8,048 bases of DNA from Oscillospiraceae bacterium. GTDB taxonomy: Bacteria > Bacillota > Clostridia > Oscillospirales > Ruminococcaceae. The stretch spans positions 1-8,048 of the forward strand of contig CAAGDZ010000385.1 of the NCBI GenBank assembly GCA_900768735.1, given 5' to 3'. Within the stretch, counting starts at the first letter, position 1, and the number at the start of each line of letters is the position of its first letter. Made by a program: the position numbers and the translations under genes. Of this stretch, positions 1 through 5,090 are shown in pieces. Below the pieces are notes generated by a model, which was given only the letters and a program-made list of their open reading frames with translations, did not search any database and was not told the origin of the DNA.

Positions 1-24
1 CCCTACACGACGCTCTTCCGATCT
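1..24 (+). other. Illumina TruSeq adapter remnant (artefact)
   Basis: The first 24 bases match exactly the 3' end of the Illumina TruSeq universal adapter, ending in GCTCTTCCGATCT. This is recognised from memory of the adapter. It is sequencing library DNA left at a contig end, not genome sequence. It happens to be in frame with the following reverse transcriptase, so a gene caller could wrongly extend that protein into it. Confidence 0.97.
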
Positions 25-702
25 ATTGACGATGAACACGCTCTGTGGCTGTTGCGAAAAACCATAGATCGCTCGAAGGTAGATGTGTCGTACATGACGG
101 ACGAGGAATATGCGGTGTGTCTCGATACACTGTTTAATTCCCTGGAACATTCTCAGATTGACAGATCGTTGTTGACCGGGGAAAAGTTCATGGCGAAGCA
201 TTTGAACATTGGGGATCAAGTGGCACAGGTAGCCGGGATCGCTTACCCGATACCGATTGACAATTATATCAAAATTGTCAAAGGAGTGAAGTTTTACGGT
301 AGGTATATGGACGATAGCTATGTGATCCACGAGAGCAAGGAATACTTGGAAGCACTCTTGCAAGATATTATTCGCATTGCGAACAGTATTGGGATCACCG
401 TAAATACTCGGAAAACCCGGATTTGCAAGCTGTCCGAGTACTGGCGGTTCTTACAGGTGCAGTACTCACTTACCGACACAGGCAGAGTCATTCAGAAAAT
501 CAATCCCAAGCGGCTCACCGCTATGAGACGTAAAATGAAAAAGCTCTGCTATATCCTCACTCCTACCGAGTTCGAGGACTGGTACAAATCATGGTTCAAA
601 GGTCACTACAAGATCATGAGCAAACTGCAAAGGCAACATCTTGACGAGCTATTCAAAGAATTAAAGGAGGTATGTAGCAATGTATACAATCACACTGGCT
701 GA
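25..702 (+). CDS. Phage reverse transcriptase, 5'-partial
   Basis: This is the C-terminal part of an RNA-directed DNA polymerase. The open frame enters from the contig edge, so the true start is missing; the TTG at 52 is not a credible start. Visible RT motifs in order are a B'-type motif IGDQVAQ (208-228), the catalytic YMDD of motif C (304-315), a motif D of the form GITVNTRKT, a motif E around RFLQVQYSL, and a basic thumb (NPKRLTAMRRKMKK). Motif A, with the first catalytic Asp, must lie upstream and is lost. The GxxxAQ form resembles the GxxxSQ of diversity-generating-retroelement RTs more than the QGxxxSP of group II introns, but no Avd gene or template/variable repeat is visible. Neighbours are prophage tail and lysis genes. 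The 3' end overlaps the next gene by 23 bases. Being an RT is certain; the RT class is not. Confidence 0.9.
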   Translation: MDDEHALWLLRKTIDRSKVDVSYMTDEEYAVCLDTLFNSLEHSQIDRSLLTGEKFMAKHLNIGDQVAQVAGIAYPIPIDNYIKIVKGVKFYGRYMDDSYVIHESKEYLEALLQDIIRIANSIGITVNTRKTRICKLSEYWRFLQVQYSLTDTGRVIQKINPKRLTAMRRKMKKLCYILTPTEFEDWYKSWFKGHYKIMSKLQRQHLDELFKELKEVCSNVYNHTG

Positions 703-988
703 CGGTACGAAGCTGAAAAACCTTGAACTGAACGGAAACAACTACATTTCCGAGACAGTGATCGAGGACAGTGTATTCGAGGGCAACCTTGATACCGTCA
801 AAATTTCCGATGGTTCTACCACGGAGACCTTTACCGACATGAGACTCATGAGCAATCGTGTGGAAAACGGACGCTCTTGGTTCGTACTCGGTGAGAAGAC
901 CGCACAGCAGAAGAAGGACGAGGAAACCGCCCGGAAGCTGGCTGAAATGGAACAGGCTATGGCTGTTCTTCTGACAGGGGAGGTATAA
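680..988 (+). CDS. Small phage tail-region protein, function unknown
   Basis: A 102-residue protein starting at ATG 680 behind a strong site AAAGGAGGT (664-671, 8-nt gap). It starts inside the 3' end of the reverse transcriptase gene, so translation is probably coupled. The first 75 residues look beta-rich (MYTITLADGTKLKNLELNGN...), with alternating polar and hydrophobic residues. The last 30 residues are charged and helical (AQQKKDEETARKLAEMEQAM), consistent with a short coiled coil. There is no signal peptide or membrane segment. Proteins of this shape sit between tail-fibre and lysis genes in Firmicutes prophages, which suggests a minor tail or baseplate accessory role. That role is inferred from position only; I do not recognise a named family. 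Confidence 0.8.
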   Translation: MYTITLADGTKLKNLELNGNNYISETVIEDSVFEGNLDTVKISDGSTTETFTDMRLMSNRVENGRSWFVLGEKTAQQKKDEETARKLAEMEQAMAVLLTGEV

Positions 989-992
989 GATC

Positions 993-1430
993 ATGAACAT
1001 GACACAACTCGCTTTGGAAATGAGAACTGCAATCCAGTTCTTTGTAGGCACACTGGACACTGAGACTCAGCTTGACATGGTGCTGGAAATCCCTTCTCTC
1101 TACCCGGCTTATGCCGTGGGTAAGGTTTATAAGACGAAGGACGTGTTCTCCTACGGTGTAAACTCCGTTGGAGACCCCCAGCTCTATCAAGTTCTGCAAG
1201 ATCACACCAGCTCCGCAGAATGGACACCCGACACTGCCGTAAGTCTGTATAAGGCTATCGGTGTGACGGAGGATGGCTACCCGGAATGGGTTCAGCCTTT
1301 GGGTGCTACGGACGCTTACAATAAGGGCGATATTGTCAGCTACAACGGTACGCTGTATATCTCCCTCATTGACGCAAACACATGGAGTCCCGAAGCATAT
1401 CCGGCTGGCTGGGAAGTCTACACCACCTAA
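993..1430 (+). CDS. Phage carbohydrate-binding (CBM5/12-like) protein
   Basis: A 145-residue protein with a purine-rich ribosome site (GGGGAGG, 977-983) four bases after the previous stop. ATG 993 is preferred, though ATG 999 is also in frame. After a short helical head (residues 1-33) it has two modules of the CBM5/12 (ChiC-like) pattern, Y..G..V.Y....LY......W.P......W. The first, about residues 38-90, contains KVYKTKDVFSYG, LYQVLQDHTSSAEWTP and a terminal LYKAI. The second, about residues 97-143, contains DAYNKGDIVSYNGTLYISL, WSP and YPAGWEVY. Aromatic residues in such modules stack on sugars. In a phage tail/lysis region this fits a receptor-binding or tail-tip accessory protein that touches cell-wall or surface glycans. 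The domain call is good; the ligand is unknown. Confidence 0.82.
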   Translation: MNMTQLALEMRTAIQFFVGTLDTETQLDMVLEIPSLYPAYAVGKVYKTKDVFSYGVNSVGDPQLYQVLQDHTSSAEWTPDTAVSLYKAIGVTEDGYPEWVQPLGATDAYNKGDIVSYNGTLYISLIDANTWSPEAYPAGWEVYTT

Positions 1431-1451
1431 GTAACAGACCTATCTTCGAGA

Positions 1452-1482
1452 GGTGAGGGGGAGCAATTCTCTCCCTCTCGCC
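1452..1482 (+). repeat. Intergenic RNA hairpin without T tract
   Basis: GGTGAGGGGGAG (1452-1463) can pair along its whole length with CTCCCTCTCGCC (1471-1482), giving a 12-bp stem with two G-U pairs and a 7-nt loop. No T run follows, so it is not a classical terminator. It separates the tail gene from the lysis genes and could stabilise the upstream mRNA or damp expression of the lysis genes. Confidence 0.6.
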
Positions 1483-1503
1483 CCACGAAAAGGAGAACTG
1501 CCT

Positions 1504-1584
1504 ATGGAAGATTTTATCACACGACACGAGCATGAAGAATATGTGAAGCGAATGGAGCAACGAACTGATGAAATAAGGAGGTAG
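1504..1584 (+). CDS. 26-residue mini-ORF, XhlA-like N-terminus (possible remnant)
   Basis: ATG 1504 follows AAAAGGAGAA (1488-1497) and encodes 26 residues: MEDFITRHEHEEYVKRMEQR, then TDEIRR. This start resembles pre-holin coiled-coil proteins (XhlA or phage haemolysin type) that in clostridial prophages lie just before the holin and normally run about 80-110 residues to a C-terminal membrane helix. Here the frame stops early and no membrane helix follows. Its last codons (ATA AGG AGG TAG) form the ribosome site of the holin, so it could act as a coupling leader peptide. It may be a deletion remnant or a real short peptide; the family link is from memory of similar proteins. Confidence 0.5.
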   Translation: MEDFITRHEHEEYVKRMEQRTDEIRR

Positions 1585-1588
1585 AACT

Positions 1589-1846
1589 ATGAACATTAAC
1601 TGGACTGTACGACTGAAAAACAAGACCTTTTGGCTGGTTCTGATCCCGGCTGTGCTGTTGCTGGTACAGGTCGTTGCCGCTGTGTTCGGCTTTCAGATTG
1701 ATCTCGGTGATCTTGGAAACAAGCTCCTTGAGGTCGTGAACGCTCTGTTCGCTGTGCTGGCGATCCTCGGTATCGTAACCGACCCGACTACCGCTGGTGT
1801 GAAGGACTCTGAACAGGCAATGACTTACACTACACCCAAGAAATAA
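1589..1846 (+). CDS. Phage holin, phi-LC3 family
   Basis: An 85-residue holin of the phi-LC3 (Phage_holin_1) type, which makes the membrane hole that releases the lysin at the end of infection. The ribosome site AAGGAGGT (1575-1582) is ideal at 6 nt from ATG 1589. Residues 1-12 are polar and basic. A first membrane helix is at about 14-34 (FWLVLIPAVLLLVQVVAAVF), followed by an amphipathic linker and a second helix at about 48-62 (VVNALFAVLAILGIV). The C-terminal signature DPTTAGVKDSEQAMTYT (64-80) is diagnostic for this family. The length is normal. It is the last gene of the prophage segment, and the endolysin usually found just downstream is absent. Confidence 0.93.
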   Translation: MNINWTVRLKNKTFWLVLIPAVLLLVQVVAAVFGFQIDLGDLGNKLLEVVNALFAVLAILGIVTDPTTAGVKDSEQAMTYTTPKK

Positions 1847-1885
1847 AAAACTGGAAGACACAGGCGGTCAACCTATGTCTTCCAG
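1847..1885 (-). terminator. Intrinsic terminator between holin and ssrA
   Basis: Inverted repeat CTGGAAGACACAGG (1851-1864) / CCTATGTCTTCCAG (1872-1885): 14 positions with one mismatch and a 7-nt loop. The A run before it (1845-1850) becomes a T run on the minus strand, so the hairpin best terminates minus-strand transcription coming from ssrA. It sits between two convergent genes and may also slow + strand transcripts leaving the holin, although no T run follows on that side. Confidence 0.75.
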
Positions 1886-1889
1886 TATC

Positions 1890-1990
1890 AAAACAAATCC
1901 GAAACAATGTTTTACGAAAAATAAGGTGTTCGGATTTGCACCTTTTGGTGGAGCCGAGGAGAATCGAACTCCTGTCCGAAAACAAATCCG
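1890..1990. repeat. 12-bp direct repeat at ssrA 3' end (possible att relic)
   Basis: AAAACAAATCCG occurs at 1890-1901 and again at 1979-1990. The second copy is inside the tmRNA gene just before the T-arm; the first is just outside its 3' end, next to the prophage. Phages often integrate at the 3' end of ssrA, so this could be part of an attachment site. The repeat is short and A-rich, so chance or a role in the hairpin at 1894-1938 is equally possible. Confidence 0.35.
1894..1938 (-). terminator. Possible ssrA-proximal hairpin terminator
   Basis: CAAATCCGAA (1894-1903) pairs perfectly with TTCGGATTTG (1929-1938), a 10-bp stem with a 25-nt loop, starting 8 nt beyond the tmRNA 3' end. On the minus strand it is followed by only TTTTG, so it is a weak terminator. 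It may alternatively help 3' processing before the stronger hairpin at 1851-1885. Confidence 0.4.
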
Positions 1991-2296
1991 CCAATCTTTC
2001 TACACGCTTAGTATATCATTTAAATTTCCCTCGCGCCGCTCCGATACACAGGATAGACGTTTGGTAGCCCTTTAGGTGCGTTAAAAGCTGCAAGGCTCTC
2101 GCTTAAAACGTTGGCTGCTGTTCGACGCCCGGGATGAGACCGCAGCGCTTCTCATGCGGACGGCAGTGCGCTTAGGCAGCTGCTAATTCAGATCTATTGT
2201 CTGCGTTTAATTTTAAAAGTGCCCCGTTTAAAGAGATAAGGCGCTCTCTGCGTGCTTAATCGGGTTCATCGCCCCCGTCGAAACCTTTACGGCCCC
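1946..2296 (-). ncRNA. ssrA: Transfer-messenger RNA (tmRNA, ssrA)
   Basis: A complete one-piece tmRNA of 351 nt, the RNA that rescues stalled ribosomes and tags the unfinished protein for proteolysis together with SmpB. On the minus strand it begins GGGGCCGTAAAGGTTTCGAC (2296 downward), the classic tmRNA 5' end. It ends with a T-arm (GGACAGGAGTTCGATTCTCC) followed by CGGCTCCACCA at 1946, so CCA is encoded. GGGGCCG and CGGCTCC form a 7-bp acceptor stem with one G-U pair. The tag frame lies at 2172-2204. GC-rich inverted segments between the tag and the T-arm fit the usual pseudoknots. The gene looks intact despite the adjacent prophage. It has its own promoter. Confidence 0.97.
2172..2204 (-). 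other. tmRNA tag-peptide reading frame (ADNRSELAAA-stop)
   Basis: On the minus strand, GCA GAC AAT AGA TCT GAA TTA GCA GCT GCC TAA encodes the proteolysis tag ADNRSELAAA, taking GCA (2204-2202) as the resume codon by analogy with other tmRNAs. One upstream codon, AAC, would also be in frame, so the exact resume codon is inferred. The tag ends in LAAA rather than the common ALAA. Confidence 0.85.
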
Positions 2297-2310
2297 ATGC
2301 TTGGATTGTT

Positions 2311-2339
2311 ATTGTATCACATTTGAAATCTTTTGTCAA
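2311..2339 (-). promoter_or_regulatory. ssrA promoter, SigA type
   Basis: On the minus strand a perfect -35 TTGACA (2339-2334) is separated by 17 bases from TACAAT (2316-2311), close to the consensus TATAAT. The predicted transcription start is near 2304, leaving a leader of about 8 nt before the mature tmRNA 5' end at 2296, to be removed by RNase P. Confidence 0.9.
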
Positions 2340-2461
2340 CACTAAAATGCACATGTTTTGCAAGAAAAAATCAGTATGTAAAATTCCGGATTTATTTGTC
2401 GCGTTTTTGCGTGCACAGATAAAGCTGTTCCGGTTTTTGCCGTAATATTTTCCGTGCAATA

Positions 2462-2490
2462 TTGCTATTAAAAAAGAATTATGCTATACT
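2462..2490 (+). promoter_or_regulatory. Promoter of the sugar-kinase/glycosidase operon
   Basis: TTGCTA (2462-2467), a 17-base spacer and TATACT (2485-2490) form a SigA-type promoter, giving a predicted start near 2497 and a leader of about 50 nt. The leader holds a short inverted repeat, CCGCC (2508-2512) / GGCGG (2526-2530), just before the ribosome site AAAGGA (2536-2541). This could mildly affect translation. No recognisable catabolite-repression (cre) site was seen. Confidence 0.75.
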
Positions 2491-2548
2491 TATTATAGAC
2501 TGATTAACCGCCGTTATGCTTTGCGGGCGGATCTGAAAGGAAAAGCTT

Positions 2549-4150
2549 ATGGATAAAAAAACGCAGATAGAACAGGGCAAAACCGCTCTCGGTATCGAGC
2601 TTGGCTCTACAAGAATAAAGGCGGTGCTTATTGACGGCGAAAATCAGCCGATTGCATCAGGCTCTCATGAGTGGGAAAACCGCTTTGAAAACGGTATCTG
2701 GACATATTCGGAAGAAGATATAATAGGCGGACTGCAAGGCTGCTATGCTTCGCTTTTAAATGATATTAAGCAAAAATATGATACTGTGCCGACAGCCTAC
2801 GGCGCTATCGGCATCAGCGCGATGATGCACGGCTATATTGCGCTTGACGAAAACGACGAGCTGCTCTGTCCGTTCCGCACCTGGCGCAACACTATTACCG
2901 AGCGGGCGGCAACTGAGCTTACAAAGCTGTTTTCGTTCCCGATTCCGCAGAGATGGAGTATAGCGCACCTTTATCAGAGCATTCTTGAAAAGCAGGAGCA
3001 TCTGTCAAAAATCGCCCACCTCACCACCCTTGCGGGATATGTGCATTATCTGCTGACGGGAAAGCGCGTGCTGGGCGTCGGCGAGGCGTCGGGTATGTTC
3101 CCGATTGACTCCGCAACAGGTACATATAATGCCGATATGCTGAGAAAATTCGATAATGGGGCGGCAGGTCACCGCTTTACAAAATCCGTAGCCGAGCTGC
3201 TCCCCGCTGTGCTTACCGCGGGAGAAAACGCAGGCACTCTCACAGACAGCGGCGCAAGGCTTCTTGATATATCAGGCGCGCTTAAAGGCGGCGTGCCGCT
3301 CTGCCCGCCCGAGGGTGACGCCGGCACGGGAATGGTCGCGACAAACAGCATTCTGCCAAGGACAGGAAACGTGTCGGCGGGCACCTCCGTCTTTGCCATG
3401 GTTGTACTCGAAAAGCCACTCAAAAAGGTGCATTCCGAGCTTGATATAGTGACAACCCCGTGCGGCGCGCCTGTTGCCATGGTGCATTGTAACAACTGCA
3501 CCTCGGAGCTAAACGCATGGGTCGGACTTTTTAAGGAATTTTCGGAGCTGACGGGTCAAAAACCGGACAGCGGCGAGCTTTACACAATGCTTTTCAACAA
3601 GGCTATGCAGGGAGAGAAGGACGGCGGCGGATTGCTTGCGTACAACTATCTTTCGGGCGAGCACGTCACCGGATTTGAGCAGGGCAGACCTATGTTTGTG
3701 CGTACTCCCGACAGCCGCTTTAATCTGGCAAACTTTATGCGCGTACAGCTTTATACCGCGCTCGGCGCGCTGAAAACCGGACTTGATATTCTGCTTTGTG
3801 ATGAGGGCGTGACGGTAGATAAAATCACGGGTCACGGCGGATTTTTCAAGACCGCAGGTGTAGGTCAGAGCATACTCGCCGCGGCGGTAAACGCGCCGGT
3901 CTCGGTAATGCAGACCGCGGGCGAGGGCGGCGCATGGGGAATAGCGCTGCTTGCGTCATATATGATAAACCGTAAAAATAATCAGACCCTTGCTGATTTT
4001 CTTGATACCGAGGTTTTCAAAAACGCTGAGATAAGCACTTTAAACCCCGATAAAGAGGACGCTGCGGGCTTTGAGAAATTTATGGAAAGCTATCGGGCGG
4101 GACTTGCCGCAGAGCGCGCGGCGGTAGAGGCGCTGAAGGTAAACTCGTAA
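2549..4150 (+). CDS. FGGY-family carbohydrate kinase, xylulokinase-like
   Basis: A 533-residue cytoplasmic sugar kinase of the FGGY/XylB family, transferring phosphate from ATP to a ketose or polyol. The N-terminal phosphate motif IELGSTRIKAV is at 16-26, followed by the substrate-side segment MMHGY (92-96) and FRTWRN (109-114). The likely catalytic base is Asp257 in PPEGDAGTGM. The second-domain phosphate loop is AGTSVFAM (277-284), and the adenosine-site segment GHGGFF is at 428-433, followed by GEGGAWGIALLA (458-469). The length is normal for the family (about 480-550). ATG 2549 is set by AAAGGA seven bases upstream. It is the first gene of an operon ending in a beta-xylosidase-like GH3, so D-xylulose is the likely substrate, but ribulose or another ketose cannot be excluded from sequence alone. 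Confidence 0.9.
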   Translation: MDKKTQIEQGKTALGIELGSTRIKAVLIDGENQPIASGSHEWENRFENGIWTYSEEDIIGGLQGCYASLLNDIKQKYDTVPTAYGAIGISAMMHGYIALDENDELLCPFRTWRNTITERAATELTKLFSFPIPQRWSIAHLYQSILEKQEHLSKIAHLTTLAGYVHYLLTGKRVLGVGEASGMFPIDSATGTYNADMLRKFDNGAAGHRFTKSVAELLPAVLTAGENAGTLTDSGARLLDISGALKGGVPLCPPEGDAGTGMVATNSILPRTGNVSAGTSVFAMVVLEKPLKKVHSELDIVTTPCGAPVAMVHCNNCTSELNAWVGLFKEFSELTGQKPDSGELYTMLFNKAMQGEKDGGGLLAYNYLSGEHVTGFEQGRPMFVRTPDSRFNLANFMRVQLYTALGALKTGLDILLCDEGVTVDKITGHGGFFKTAGVGQSILAAAVNAPVSVMQTAGEGGAWGIALLASYMINRKNNQTLADFLDTEVFKNAEISTLNPDKEDAAGFEKFMESYRAGLAAERAAVEALKVNS

Positions 4151-4185
4151 AGCAAGCGCCGTATTTCCGCGCGAAAGGAGCAATT

Positions 4186-4293
4186 ATGCCGAAACAGAAT
4201 ATTTTTGACGACGAGGTATTTTTTAAAGGGTATAAAAAGCTCCGCGAAAACAAATACAGCGCAAACGAGATAGATGAAAAGCCTATAAGATAA
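4186..4293 (+). pseudogene. N-terminal remnant of a class I SAM methyltransferase
   Basis: ATG 4186 behind AAAGGAG (4174-4180) opens a 35-residue frame starting MPKQNIFDDEVFFKGYKKLR and continuing ENKYSANEIDEKPIR. This closely matches, from memory, the start of clostridial class I SAM-dependent methyltransferases, where 'YD...FF.GYK.LREN..SAN...EKPA' is followed by the AdoMet-binding LDLGCG loop. Here the frame stops exactly where the methyltransferase fold should begin, and nothing like LDLGCG follows. The stop codon is part of the next gene's ribosome site (TAAGGAGG). The gene body appears to have been deleted cleanly, leaving a translatable stub that may now couple translation of the next gene. 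A genuine short peptide is the alternative. Confidence 0.6.
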
Positions 4294-4303
4294 GGAGGAT
4301 ATT

Positions 4304-5047
4304 ATGACAGAGCTTGAAACCCTACAGCGTGCAAAAATGTACATAGACAAGCTGGCAAACGGCATAAACCCTATTGACGATACTCCCGCGCCCGACGAGG
4401 ACATAATCAACAACGTGCGCCTTTCACGCTGCTTTTTCTATGTGTCGGGAATTTTACAGCAGGTTATAGACAACAACGGAGCTGTGGGCGGTGCGGCGGC
4501 AACAAGCAAAGGAAAAAAGCCGTTTTCGCTTACGCTTGAACAAAAAGAGAGGTATGCTTTTTCGGGTACGCCTATCCCGGTAAGTGAAATCGCTAACAGA
4601 ATAAACGATTTGAACGATGATGAGAACAGCCTGAAATTCAGATACTCGTCTGTTACTGCGTGGCTTATTGAAACAGGTATGCTTATACATATAGATTTGC
4701 CTGACGGACGCACCGCAAAGCGCCCCACCACGCAGGGAAATGAAATCGGTATCTTCACCGAGGACAGAATGGGCGCAAACGGCCCTTATACGGTAGTTTT
4801 GTATAATAGAGATGCACAGAAATTCGTACTTGACAACATTGACGCCATACTGGAAAAAGCGGCGGCGGATAAGGCCGCCGGTGTAAGCCGTGGGCGCTCG
4901 TGGAATGAAGAAGCAGACAGACTGCTCGGCGAAATGTTCCAAAGCAACCACCCCGTATCCGAGATAGCCTCTGTGCTCGGCCGCTCAATATCTGCTGTAC
5001 GCGCAAGGCTTAAAGAGCTGGGATATATCGAAAAAGGCACTTTGTAA
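4304..5047 (+). CDS. Putative DNA-binding protein with C-terminal SANT/Myb-like HTH
   Basis: A 247-residue soluble protein starting at ATG 4304, five bases after a perfect AAGGAGG (4292-4298). The N-terminal part (residues 1-55, MTELETLQRAKMYIDKLANG then INPIDD) is the start of a conserved but unnamed clostridial family. A glycine/alanine-rich, positively charged linker (about 57-72) follows, then a middle domain (73-170) with a winged-helix feel (IPVSEIANRIN, SSVTAWLIETGML) and a beta hairpin (PYTVVLYNRDAQKFV). Residues 196-241 (SRGRSWNEEADRLLGEMFQS then NHPVSEIASVLGRSISAVRARLKELGY) are a clear Myb/SANT-like helix-turn-helix. It probably binds DNA, possibly regulating the surrounding sugar operon. 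The role is inferred and its target is unknown. Confidence 0.75.
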   Translation: MTELETLQRAKMYIDKLANGINPIDDTPAPDEDIINNVRLSRCFFYVSGILQQVIDNNGAVGGAAATSKGKKPFSLTLEQKERYAFSGTPIPVSEIANRINDLNDDENSLKFRYSSVTAWLIETGMLIHIDLPDGRTAKRPTTQGNEIGIFTEDRMGANGPYTVVLYNRDAQKFVLDNIDAILEKAAADKAAGVSRGRSWNEEADRLLGEMFQSNHPVSEIASVLGRSISAVRARLKELGYIEKGTL

Positions 5048-5090
5048 AAAGAATAAGCAGTACAGAATAAATTTCAAAGGAAGTACAGAT

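Noticed and set aside
680..1430. DGR variable-region target gene in the small tail proteins
   Set aside because: No C-type-lectin-like variable motif and no near-duplicate A-rich template repeat could be seen in 25-1846.
1875..2075. 66-codon + strand frame opposite ssrA
   Set aside because: It lies antisense to the tmRNA T-arm region and has no ribosome site or recognisable protein; it is a shadow of the RNA gene.
2256..2459. 67-codon minus-strand frame over the ssrA promoter
   Set aside because: It overlaps the ssrA promoter and the tmRNA 5' end; the sequence is explained by those.
3169..3501. Minus-strand open frames inside the kinase and GH3 genes
   Set aside because: These are antisense shadows of well-supported coding sequences with clear protein family motifs on the + strand.
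5059..5089. Direct repeat AGTACAGA (5059-5066 and 5082-5089) before the GH3 gene
   Set aside because: Only 8 bases long and partly overlapping the ribosome-site region; likely chance.
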